A stretch of DNA of 64,000 bases, taken from Bombyx mori (Eukaryota; Arthropoda; Insecta; Lepidoptera; Bombycidae). This document shows positions 20,201-29,384 of the stretch, in pieces. Location: NCBI RefSeq assembly GCF_030269925.1, contig NC_085128.1, forward strand, positions 9,612,501 to 9,676,500. The letters are read 5' to 3'. A program made the position numbers and the translations under genes. Under the pieces are notes generated by a model. The model saw only the letters and a list, made by a program, of their open reading frames with translations. It searched no databases and had not been told where the DNA came from. Position 1 is the first letter of the stretch. Every line of letters begins with the position of its first letter.

Positions 20201-22776
20201 ATGTACGAAGAGAAATTACAAGTAATAAAAGTGTGTTGCCCGTTTTCTCAAAATTAACAAATTGTATAATATTCCTTTAATCTACTCATGTCTTCATATG
20301 TTCTATATATAGCTGACTGAATTTCTCTGTTTTTTCCTTCGAATACATTTTGCAGTTATTAGGAAACTGCAGTTATTAGTTCTAGCGAAGCTGTCAATGG
20401 CATTAGCTATAAAGAGAAAACAACTTATTTGTATCGAGCGCTTCCTTAATGCGGTTCAGAAATATTGGCTTATAGCGGCCGTCGTATAGTTGAATGTATG
20501 TTGAAGTTCGCAAAGCTGACTCGGTTCGTATTGGTCGACAGAGCGACAGCGCGCACTCGACGGACGCGGCCCTCGAGAAGGCGGCCAGTACTGCTGCGAG
20601 CGTCAAGACCGCAGGGAAGGAGAAGAACGACGACATTATGTCCGTCCTGCTCGCACACGAGAAACAACCGAGCGCAGGTAAGCACCATCTTCCACTGTGG
20701 TCCTTCGCGAATCCATATATTGCGTCCCTTAAATATATACTTGAGGAACATAGTCCTAACAAAGGTGCTCTGTAAAGGTCACGACCCTCAGCACTGAGGA
20801 AGACGACATACGGAGGAAGTATATACTAAAACGTTAAAACACATGAAGTCAGCGTCAGAACGGTACTTCGAAAAGGCAATGCGTCATAATAATCGCCTTA
20901 TCGTTGCCGCCGCTGACTACTTCCCGAATCTTGATCATGCTAGAGCCAGTCACCGTCGAAGCCCTAGACACGTCATTACGGATCTAATGACTCTTGCATT
21001 AGACGTCTTTAGCTCTAACACTAGGGGAAGGCTTAGGGACCCCGGTAACCGTAATCGTCGAACTCAGCAAAGAGTTTGACGTGCAACCTGACCCAAACAT
21101 CAGCCCGGTGAGTTTCCGACCGAATTCTCTCAGCGGGTCGCGATTCCGATCCGGTAGTAAATTCATTCGCTTGTGCGTTGTAAAAGATCATTATTTTCGA
21201 ATTCTGCATAGGTATATTGGCACTTGTCACACAAATACGTTTCCGACAACCATAAGACAAGAAAAATTCTAGCTTGTGTGTGTTATTTTAAATATAAAAC
21301 GTTCGTTTTATGTTTAAAATAAAATAAAAAAGAAAAATTACGTTAAAAATGAATTCGACTTGTAAGAAAATACATAAAGGACATACATTTTTAAATCATC
21401 TTTCAGGAAACCCTGTCTCAAACGCTGTTAAGGGTCTCGAAGCAGAGAGCTCGGACTCCAGCGACAACGAATCGAAAGATCCGTACAAACTCAAAGATGA
21501 ACTTGCAGCTGTCGGTAAGTTGTGTTTATCACCTACTTGTTGTACGATCGTTAGTAAACTCGGATTTCACAACCAATTTTTAAAATTATATATTTTTATT
21601 ATTTTTACATCTACACTTTTATACATTTTTTTTAAATCTTGAGACATTAGATCGAAGTCTCAATAGTCTCAATGTAGGTATAGCGGTTGTCTAACCATTT
21701 GAAAAGGGACACACGTCTGCTTGTCGACCATACAGGATATATAAAGTCATTAAATCATGAAAAAACTCATCAAATAACAACCCCTTTAATAACAATTAAC
21801 ATAGTATAAAATAATACGTGGACTTGTAAAAAAAATGAATATCCACTATTTTGTTTTTTTTTGGAGTTTACTCCTTTAGAATCGATTTACATATATAGGC
21901 CCGGGGTATGAAAATTATGGGGACCAAAATCGTACTAGCATGTCACACGAAATGCGTTATGCGCCTGATTGGCTCCTGATTGCGTGATGCGTGCGCGCGC
22001 CAATCAGGAGCCAACGCGCGGCCGCGTTATCGCAGGTGACGCCGGGCTGCTGCGCCGGCAGTCCGCCACAAAGCCTCGTACTGATCGCGCGTTTCTCTCA
22101 TTATTGTATTTTCATATATTTGTTAGTCGTTTGTTTTGTGTCTCGTTAATTTGTTAATAATCTGTAGTGTATCGTGTTGTCGTAATATAGAACTATTTCT
22201 CGTATTGTTTCGTTTAATTTTTTATATCCAGTAAACTCCAGTCGTGCGTCGGAGCGGACACACACACTTTTTTATTTAGAGATTTGTTTTCAATATCGAA
22301 TGAACAAATTGCAATAAATAATAAATTAAATTCATGCTTTTTGTTCTTAAAAAAAATCATCCTGTCGTTAATCTACTACAAAAATGTAGGTATACTGTAC
22401 AAGTAAATAGGTATAGGTTGTGTTACTATAATATTAATTTTGTTCTGACCGCAGCGTATCGCTGATTTGTAGCTGTGTGCCCAAACTATTTCTAATGGTT
22501 ATCTTAGATTGGCATAGGCAGCCCGAGCTAACAATGGTGTTATGTTAACTCTACAAAACGAGAGAAATTAATAAAAAAAAAAAATTGCTTTATATTTCAG
22601 CTGAAATGGAAAGCGATGATTCGGATTCTGATGATAACGCGCCCTCGGTTATGGTGAACGGTAAGACGGTGCCATTGACCAGTGTCGACGACGACGTTAT
22701 CGCACAGATGACGCCCACTGAGAAGGAAACGTACATCCAAATATATCAGGAATATTACAGCCACATGTACGATTAG
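14251..22776 (+). CDS. TfIIEalpha: General transcription factor IIE subunit 1 (TFIIE alpha)
   Basis: Eight exons: 14251-14374, 15523-15639, 16282-16460, 17747-17973, 19031-19229, 20542-20677, 21407-21514, 22601-22776. The sum is 1266 nt, 421 residues (human GTF2E1 439), and all phases close. The N-terminus (LTEVP-like [27 protein letters not shown]) is the winged-helix domain. A C4 zinc ribbon uses Cys129/132 and 154/157. [16 protein letters not shown] and [11 protein letters not shown] are family signatures. The acidic tail ending [18 protein letters not shown] corresponds to the TFIIH-binding end. It acts in the nucleus, recruiting TFIIH to the RNA polymerase II initiation complex. The exon 5 donor (CAG/GTCCGA) is weak, so the exon 5/6 borders are the least certain; an alternative donor at about 19246 with acceptors at 20507 or 20516 is also phase-compatible. 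Introns 3, 4, 5 and 7 are loaded with mobile elements. Confidence 0.94.
15145..15433 (-). mobile_element. tRNA-derived SINE, different from Bm1
   Basis: On the minus strand it starts near GGCCGTCTTGTGTAGTGGTA, then has GGTTCGAATCC (Pol III B box) inside CGCGGGTTCGAATCCCGCC, then an AT-rich body with GTTCTTTACGAACTTAGCAC and an AT-rich tail. The region between the A and B boxes contains a 10-bp inverted repeat (TTGTGTAGTG/CACTACACAA). The acceptor arms do not pair, so it is not a functional tRNA. It lies in TFIIE alpha intron 1, antisense to the gene. Confidence 0.7.
16660..16905 (+). repeat. LINE 3'-tail fragment (family A)
   Basis: Diverged copy of the LINE tail: CACGACCTTACGGATCCA, GCCCGCTGAGTTTCCCGC, GATTCCG...CGGTAGTAGAT, AAGCAGCTGC, CCCACCCCTC-CGGCTGAGCC. 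It lies in TFIIE alpha intron 3. Confidence 0.7.
16985..17312 (+). mobile_element. Bm1: Bm1 SINE, lacking the tRNA-like head
   Basis: Well-preserved body from CAAATGTTCACGATTGACTT through ATTACTGGTGGTAGGACC, TTTGAAGGGTGGGGCAGCCG, AGGTGGGTGGCGCATTTAC and GGTGGGCTGTGAG to an A-rich end. It sits between two LINE tail pieces in TFIIE alpha intron 3. Confidence 0.88.
17317..17487 (+). repeat. LINE 3'-tail fragment, second piece
   Basis: Repeats part of the tail just left of the Bm1 (TTTAGGTCTCTATCGG-GACG, CAGCTCTTA-CAAATCCCA) and continues to the end of the family (CGCCCATCAGTCCTGATGAA, CTGGAAAAGGCTTCGGGTCA) and an A-run. The overlap with 16820-16900 shows this is a separate copy and not simply the other half of one split by Bm1. 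Confidence 0.65.
18058..18665. mobile_element. MITE-like repeat with AACACGTTGAA ends
   Basis: It begins TTAACACGTTGAATGCC and ends GACGTTCAACGTGTCATT, an inverted terminal match. The interior (AAACTAGACGGTAAAAGTCG, GCTAGGCCCACCGGTTG) recurs at 61981-62165 and, reversed, at 60430-60600, so this is a dispersed family. No coding potential. It lies in TFIIE alpha intron 4, directly abutting the 64-bp tandem array. Confidence 0.6.
18666..19043 (+). repeat. 64-bp tandem repeat x 6 that carries the 3' splice site of TFIIE alpha intron 4
   Basis: Copies begin with TACGTATTAA at 18666, 18729, 18793, 18857, 18921 and 18985. Each contains a pyrimidine tract, TCCAG, and ATTGACGTCAAAG. The sixth TCCAG (AG at 19029-19030) is the inferred acceptor of exon 5, and ATTGACGTCAAAG is its first 13 bases; the five upstream AGs are at 18711, 18775, 18839, 18903 and 18967. 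Copies 1 and 6 share CTTGTCTTTGGTCCAG, while copies 3-5 share CTTGCTCTTAGCTCCAG and copy 2 is almost the same. Confidence 0.95.
19289..19744 (+). mobile_element. Bm1: Full-length Bm1 SINE
   Basis: Complete copy with a tRNA-like head: AAGTCGTCGTGGCCTAAAGG (A box region), GTGTTCGAATCT (B box), CAATTTTTCTAATGAAATAC, then the standard body and a long A-rich tail. It inserted in TFIIE alpha intron 5 only 60 bp after exon 5. It is flanked by an unusually long 48-bp direct repeat (19239-19286 and 19745-19792, three mismatches). Confidence 0.92.
19903..20430. mobile_element. Long inverted-repeat DNA element
   Basis: The ends are reverse complements for well over 100 bp: left arm AATAAGTTGTTTTCTCT, TATAGCTAATG, TTGACAGCTTCGCTAGAACT, AACTGCAGTTT; right arm the same with scattered differences. 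The centre (AATTATG-AGTTATGTACG, CGTTTTCTCAAAATTAA) recurs at 61600-61838. No transposase is present. It resembles a foldback or MITE element in TFIIE alpha intron 5. Confidence 0.75.
20843..21176 (+). mobile_element. LINE fragment: end of ORF2 plus 3' tail
   Basis: The frame starting [19 protein letters not shown], then [10 protein letters not shown] and [11 protein letters not shown], is the C-terminal end of a Jockey-like LINE reverse-transcriptase protein, also seen at 29.6 kb and, reversed, at 51.9 kb. After the stop comes the tail with CTCAGCGGG and GATCCGGTAG. It is truncated at both ends and lies in TFIIE alpha intron 6. Confidence 0.75.
21862..22240. other. CpG-rich insertion-like block in TFIIE alpha intron 7
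   Basis: Bounded by the 11-bp inverted match TGGAGTTTACT / AGTAAACTCCA. It contains a 14-bp inverted repeat (TTGGCTCCTGATTG / CAATCAGGAGCCAA) and a GC-rich CpG-dense core around 22000-22090, unlike its AT-rich surroundings. It could be a DNA element or the remnant of another promoter. No coding signal is convincing. Confidence 0.4.
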
Positions 22777-22803
22777 ATTAAGCCTTAGCTGTTATTTCTA
22801 AGT

Positions 22804-22809
22804 AATAAA
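22804..22809 (+). promoter_or_regulatory. Poly(A) signal of TFIIE alpha
   Basis: AATAAA 28 bases after the stop codon, implying a very short 3' UTR. Confidence 0.65.
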
Positions 22810-22939
22810 CCAATCAAGATCTTTTTTATTATTATTATTATTTCGAATATCACTGGCGAATTACATAGGGTACTAGTTTAGTTTCAGTTTTGTAGTTTTG
22901 ATGTGAAGCATCTATAGCCGCACGTAAAACCGATTTCTG

Positions 22940-22976
22940 GCGTGGCGACGCATGGCGTGGTGACGCGTCGCCACGC
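22940..22976. repeat. GC-rich hairpin
   Basis: Perfect 12-bp arms GCGTGGCGACGC / GCGTCGCCACGC with a 13-base loop. It lies 130 bp past the TFIIE alpha poly(A) signal and is directly followed by a TA-rich run. Confidence 0.75.
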
Positions 22977-23022
22977 TATATATATATATAGCTATATATA
23001 TGTATATATATACAGTATATAT
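22977..23022. repeat. (TA)n microsatellite
   Basis: Imperfect TATATA run with GC and GT interruptions. The hairpin-related sequence GTGGCGACTCGTCGCCATGC follows it at 23040-23060. Confidence 0.85.
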
Positions 23023-23329
23023 GCAGTAGTGTGTACGGTGTGGCGACTCGTCGCCATGCGCAATCGACTGTGCGATTCTCTCCCAGTCGATCCGGCGTTA
23101 AGCCATCTCTCTCGCTACACTGAGCTCGGATACCTATAGTGTATATTCCGTAGTGTATAGTGTTGTTTACTATAGTACACATAACCTGTGTTTTACTTGA
23201 AAACAAATTATTTTTTCGTAATATTTTATTTTAGCAATATGACATATTTAGTTCCTATCACAATCTGTTCTTTTTTGCATATTACTTTTACAAAATAATG
23301 TCGTTGTTTCACATCTGCCAGGGGTCCCG

Positions 23330-23685
23330 TGACGGCTCACATTTTTTTAACTGGTGATAGGACTTCTTGTGAGTTCGCGTGAAGCAGTAATGCGTTTCGG
23401 TTTGAAGGGTGGGGCAGCCGTTGTAACTTTTTTTTTTTTATAACAACTAAGAGGCAAACGAGCAAGACGGGTCACCTGATGGTAAGTGATTCACCTCCGC
23501 CCACGGTCACCAGCGTTTACGCCAGTGCGTTGCTATATATACTTGAGACTATACTTGAGAACTCAACTTATATCTCAAGGTGGGTGGCGCATTTACGTTG
23601 TAGATGTCTATGGGCTCCAGTAACCACTTAACACCAGGTGGGCTGTGAGCTCGTCCATCCATCTAAACAATAAAAAATAAAAGAT
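23330..23685 (+). mobile_element. Bm1: Bm1 SINE with a nested insertion
   Basis: Bm1 body (TTTGAAGGGTGGGGCAGCCG) is interrupted at about 23428 by a T-run and about 100 bp of another repeat (CAAACGAGCAAGACGGGTCA, CCCACGGTCACCAGCG). It then resumes with ATACTTGAGA and runs to GGTGGGCTGTGAGCTCGTCC and an A-rich end. The T-run suggests the guest inserted in reverse orientation. Confidence 0.8.
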
Positions 23686-24624
23686 TGAAGAGACAACCGT
23701 TACGCAATTAACATCAACTTCAAGGCTACATTATATCTTTTGGATCCGATGGATCCGGAAGGATCGTGAGTTCATTTAGCCATTGCATTAAAATGTTTTT
23801 TCTCGCAATATATGGAAACTTAACACATGTGGCATAACAGGCCAAGAACAATTAAGTAGTGTAATATTAGACGTTCTATAGACATACCGCTAAATACTAA
23901 TGCAGGTCCCGAAGTAGGTGTGGATCTTCCGTGCTCTACATGCGTAACTGCGTAAGGTATCTATCTCTAACATAGATAAAAAATCGGTCACGATTTATTA
24001 AACAATGAATTATATCGAGAGGTGAAAGGCTACTTGGTTTAAGCGACATTTATCTTTGTAATTAAAGCTGCTTTTTGTTTGGTATTAGGATCAACAGTTC
24101 TATGTTATTTATTGAACTTCAATCAAAAAAGTTTACCCCATTGAAATAGCTAAAGACGTTGTTTTTTATTACGATTTTTTTCCAAATTTTAAACTTTAAA
24201 TAGCTCACCTCTAAAATTGCAAAAATTTCGCATAAACCAAATAGATCCCCCCCTTTCACCCCACGATATAAATAGAAGCCTATATCTTTTTTCATTAATA
24301 TTGTTGTTAATAAACGTTAGCGTTCATGACAACTCTAGTTTTGATCATCTTGTTTCCTTGTAAAAAGAAATGCACCGCCGTAAACAAAAACAAATAGCGT
24401 ACTTGTGAAATTAATTTATTTTCAAAAATATTTCCGTAAAATAAATAAGTTTAATAAAATAGAAACTCTGAGAATGATTACTATTACAACTTAAAGCATG
24501 CACATTTTCTTAACATACTAATAAAATTCACTAACTATATATATTTACAATAATTTATTTGTAGACTAAAATACTGGCGTTTGCAAATAATCATATATTC
24601 CTATAGCAGGTAAGTACTAGCATT
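23686..24624. other. Intergenic AT-rich sequence
   Basis: Between the Bm1 and the AFG1L 3' end I see no gene, repeat family or clear signal. TTTATT at 24625-24630 is a candidate minus-strand poly(A) signal for AFG1L. Confidence 0.5.
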
Positions 24625-24685
24625 TTTATTTATTTTTAAATATGTAACCGAAAAACGTTGCTAATGATATTGAAGTAAATTTTGG

Positions 24686-27585
24686 TTAGTTTATATGTGT
24701 TCCCCATTTCTCCCAATATTCGTCGGTTTGCATTTCCATTATACGTGAAAGACATCGATCACATGCAAACATTTCTTCTTCACCCGTAAATATAGTAGCT
24801 TTGGCATCTTCCTGCAATGTGAAGAAACAATCATTTGTCAGAGTACAAGATATTCAACTTTCCATTTGGTTCTTTAAAAAGTAAGCCAGGTACTACAAAA
24901 TACCTTTAGGTATCATTATCATAAATTATATGTAAAACTTAGAAATAGTACAATACAATACAAATACAATAATAAATTTGAAAAATCTAAACTTTGAATA
25001 TGAATTTATACTAACAGAGTCTTTAGTAATTTTCAAGTCATCCATAAGTGCTCTGTCTGCATCACCAAATTCAGTTTCATCTAATTTCATGAGATTTTTT
25101 GGTTCGCTATCAGCAGCAATTACAACCTTAAAATAAAAAAATCAAAAATAGAATATTATGTTAAAAATACGATGTGCAGTCATGAAAACAATAAAAATAT
25201 TTACATACCCTCACTCTGTTATCATACAAAGTATCAATTAGTGTAATGAATCTTCTCAATTGCGATCTATGCTTCGAAATAGATAATTGAGGTAGATTCC
25301 TAATGAACACAGTATGAAAGGTTTTTGATATCACTAAATAATCGCTAGCACCGAGTGGCTGAAACAAGTCATACATTAATTTTCACAATAAAAAAAATTT
25401 CAATTTCCAAAACTATAATACTTAACTTACTCTATCGCACAACTCTTCAAAAGTAGAATCAAGAACCCCTCCACAGGATTTAGCAAACTTAACATTTCTA
25501 CCAAAGATATTAATAATTCTAGGCCGCACAGTGTCAGTCTCCTTTGATACTAGAAACTTAAATAAATTATTGACTGGATCATTTTGAGGTGATATTTGAC
25601 TATTCCTGCAATTTATTTAAAAAAAATAGAGTACATTCAGACACATACAAATACATCAAGGAAAGTTGTTTAAGTATCTTGTAGAATTTCTGGAATAATA
25701 AACAAATAGATACTTACAAAAAATATTTACTGTACTTGGTACCACTTCCACGTAGTCTATAATCAATACCAGAATCCAACTGTAGAACATCACAATGTGT
25801 TTTTAAAACTGGTATGAATGGCAAGAAATTTGATCTTTGTAGACCATTTTTATACAAATCATCTGGCTTTCTATTGCTTGTAGCTACTACAACACACCCA
25901 TTGTCAAAGAGCTGAGTAAACAAACGTTTTAGAATCATTGCATCTCCGATATCAGTCACCTAGAAACAAAGTTCAAAAAAATATCATTTTTTAAAACAGT
26001 ATTTAAATGTTGATAAGGTTAGACAAACTCATATTTTTCTCTGATAAGAAGCTGATACAACATATTAATACAGAAATTGTGATTGGACATTGTAACTTTT
26101 ACTTAAAATATAATAAATATTCTTATATTGTATAATATATATATGTTATAGTTTTTAATAACTTTTTATAATTAATCTTTGAATAACTTAGGAATTTCAT
26201 AAATATATTTTCTCAGTGTAACAAATACTAGGGTTAGAATGAATATTAGGTATTGAACAATGAAATAACCAAACCTGACAAAATTTGAACACTAGTTTCC
26301 TTATTAATACACATGTTGGTAGCACAGCCTACCCACCTTGCATTACTAATTCTGCATATTTTATACATAATTTACTTCTTTACTCTATATTTGTAATAAC
26401 AATACACATGTTGGTAGCACAGCCTACCAACCTTGCATTACTAATTCTGCATATTTTATACATAATTTACTTCTTTACTCTATATTTGTAATAACATGTA
26501 ATTTCAATATTGTTTATGTTGACATATTGTATGGGTTGACATAATGTCATGTTACATGACCATTTAATTTATTCGTTGAGGGAATTGCCTGATTTTCTAC
26601 ACTTTCTTTTTTAAAGGCAGACAAGCTTACAGGTTTTAAACAGAAAACTTATTAAATCTTCTTGACAAATATAATTTGAAGATTATTTCTATATACTCAC
26701 TTGGAATTCATCAAAGCAAATGAGCCAAGATTCCTGTGTTATATCAGCAGCAACAGGAGGTATAGGATCAAATGGTTTAGAACCTTCATCACGGAACGAA
26801 CTGGCCCCCTTTCCAGATTTAATTTTTAACTCATGAATTCTTGCATGGATGTTTAACATAAATGAATTAAAATGAACTCTGAGCTTTTCTTTAATCTGAA
26901 AAAATTAAATTTTATGAAACTTCTATTTCCCAATTAAAGTTCAAAACATCATATCTATATTTTACATTATGTAACTTTTTTATTGTTATTGGTTTATAGC
27001 CCACTTGGTGCTTTGATTACTACCTGCCTATTTACATAATAGTAATCGCACCAATCACCTCCAGACATCAGGAAGACTCATAAACCTAGACAGGAATAAA
27101 TGACATTCAAAAATATATTACTATAATACTTAACATTTCTATTTAAATATTAAAGTAATTTTTTTTAAGCTACTTACTGGCACAGTATCATAAAACAAAT
27201 CCATTAACATTGTTTTACCACCCCCAACACTACCCCAGATGTAAACACCTTTGGGAGCATCAATCTTTATTGGGTCTGGCTTCTTGAAGAAATTAAAAAA
27301 CGATCCTATGTTTTGTTCTTGTATTATGGGCCTCTCATAATTACTAATCTCTTGATATACTTTTTGCAGATGTTGCACTACACGTTCTTGATGAGGATCT
27401 TTGCTTAATGCCTTGCTGCTCACTTTCTGAGTGTATGCTTGCCAAGGTCCATCGTTTACGAAGTGCTGTGCGTGAGTCTGAGATGATAATAATCTCATAC
27501 ACTTATTGCAGAGCTTCGTCTGATGCATCAAAAACATGGAAGCATGATAAATTGAATTTCGTTTGAACATTTTGTTTATTGTCAT
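24686..27585 (-). CDS. Afg1l: AFG1-like mitochondrial ATPase (LACE1)
   Basis: Seven exons in transcript order: 27178-27585, 26701-26895, 25718-25959, 25431-25605, 25209-25358, 25016-25126, 24686-24811. The sum is 1407 nt, 468 residues (human AFG1L 481), and all phases close. The N-terminus is basic with few acids ([18 protein letters not shown]), fitting a mitochondrial presequence; Met6 is an alternative start. Walker A is GSVGGGKT (118-125) and Walker B is LICFDEF with Asp198/Glu199, both as in AAA ATPases. [53 protein letters not shown] and the C-terminal [12 protein letters not shown] are AFG1 signatures. In yeast and mammals the protein helps degrade or assemble mitochondrially encoded respiratory subunits (family knowledge). 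Intron 2 contains a 95-bp tandem duplication. Confidence 0.95.
26309..26498. repeat. 95-bp tandem duplication in AFG1L intron 2
   Basis: Two copies start at ACACATGTTGGTAGCACAGC (26309 and 26404) and are almost identical through TTTACTCTATATTTGTAATA. This is a recent local duplication with no coding consequence. Confidence 0.92.
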
Positions 27586-28039
27586 CTATTTTTTTTCTTT
27601 TTGAGACACAAAGTAGTTTTCATTATATAATCTATTGTTTTTTCATAACCTTGGTAAGCATTCAACATTGAACATTATATCGTTGGTCAAATCACAACAT
27701 TGAAATCGACATGTTAAGCCGTATTTACCGTTTTGTATGACATTCCACCTAGGCGTTTATTTGTTATTTTTACGTGATGATTTCAAGTATACATGTTTAA
27801 ATCTGCAATTTTCAAAAATCTTTATTATTTTTCTAAAATCCTTTTACTATTTTTTAGTATTTTTTACTTCAATGTACGGTAGCTGTTCTTTCAGAATGAC
27901 ACTGACAACGACGGAATTGACAACATTATGCCTAGTATTCTGTGATGACAACGACAGAATTGACAACATTATCCATAATTATTCTGTAATGAAAACTTTT
28001 ATGGAGAAAATTGTAGGTATGTTATCAGGAACACGACGA

Positions 28040-28273
28040 CTGGTCACCGTCCTCGCTGAACCCGTCGCTTGCGACGAAGGGCTCGATGACTAAATTAACC
28101 CATAAATACAGCCCACTGAGGTTCTCACCGGATCTTCTCAGTGGGTCGCGTTTCCGATCCGGTGGTAGATTCTGCGAAGCACTGCTTCCAGTTTGGGTCC
28201 CGTGAGCTCACCTACACGTTAACGCTAAACTGAAATAGCCTCTCAAGGCTATTAGCATAGGTAGGAAAAAAAA
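28040..28273 (+). mobile_element. 5'-truncated LINE tail with target-site duplication
   Basis: A 234-bp insertion starts in the last codons of the LINE ORF2 and runs through the conserved tail (CCCACTGAG, CTCAGTGGG, GATCCGGTGGTAGATTCTGC, GTGAGCTCACCTAC) to an A-run. It is bracketed by GGAACACGACGA (28028-28039 and 28274-28285). This copy keeps the tail structure intact. Confidence 0.88.
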
Positions 28274-28340
28274 GGAACACGACGAAAAAAGTTGTGTGAC
28301 TTGTTTCATTATTCATTTCACATGATTTCTTTTCATCTTA

Positions 28341-28344
<4 letters not shown>

Positions 28345-28371
<27 letters not shown>

Positions 28372-28782
28372 CGGGTAGAGGGCCGAACCTCCTACGAGGT
28401 CCCCGCGCAAAAGGGGCGCGCGGGGTATGTGAGACTCAACGATCTGCATGGTGTTGTGAGCAGACCGCGGGCCCAAGGATTTTAGAGCCCACCCACTAAA
28501 CGACTCCTCTGCACTCTTACACCCGACGTCCGATCCCCTCCGAGGTCAGAACCCGGATGAGGTAGGGGGGCTACCGCGGTCAACACTACAACCAGACGGC
28601 GCGGCTCACCCCAAGGACGCCCAGCCGACGGAGCCTTCGAGGCGAATCGAAGGCTCTGAAACGTCGGCCGTCTCGGTACGGCAGCCCGTCGGGCCGCCCA
28701 GACGGTGCCGCTGGTGTCCCGGAATACCCCGCTGGACCAGAACCAGCCTGCCGGGTCGGGACGCGATACACCGTCGACCGGT
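28345..28782 (-). mobile_element. 5'-truncated GC-rich LINE 3' end, inverted
   Basis: A long T-run followed by 400 bp of GC-rich sequence, bracketed by the 15-bp direct repeat TTTTCATCTTATCTT (28330-28344 and 28783-28797). Read on the minus strand it ends GTAGGAGGTTCGGCCCTCTA plus poly(A). A related piece occurs at 31963. It is probably an R1-like clade element, but the clade is not certain. Confidence 0.85.
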
Positions 28783-28797
28783 TTTTCATCTTATCTT

Positions 28798-29384
28798 ATT
28801 TTATGATTTTTTTTATTTTATTCAAATTTGTTCGATTTTTTAAAAGTTTTATTTCATTTTTCAAGTAAGAAAGTATATATTTATTTATCATTAATTCAAA
28901 TTGATCTACGTTGGCTATCACATTAAGCTAATTGGCTTAAGTTCTGGAAAAATATAGAGGATTTCTAATGTAGTGTAGGGATAATCTATACTGAAAACCT
29001 TTTTGCTGTAGTCGTTCATTCGACAAGCAAAGGATATGAAGGCTATTATTCATTCAATTTTTGTAACAAAAGCCCTAAATCACATGAGCTACATAATTAA
29101 AATTATAGAACGGAACGAAGTTTTAATTGATTCACATTAAATTAAATCAAATGAGATGATATGAAAAATCACTTGGACGTAATCAAATCTCATAATATGA
29201 TTAGAAAATTTACAGTCCAATGGAAGTTTCTAGAGAGTCCGAGAAGTCACATCCAACGATTTTGTTCCACTTCTGCATGTGCACTTTTCATATACGGATT
29301 ATAGGTTGATTAGAACAACCATTTTCATTATAGAATCAAATGGCAAAGGTTGCTATTGCTATTATGGTAGGGCCTATTCTGAAC
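28798..29384. other. Intergenic AT-rich sequence
   Basis: I see no gene or recognisable element here. Confidence 0.5.

Noticed and set aside
27737..28093. 118-codon plus-strand frame upstream of AFG1L
   Set aside because: Its first part is AT-driven sequence and its end runs into the LINE tail insertion; no domain.
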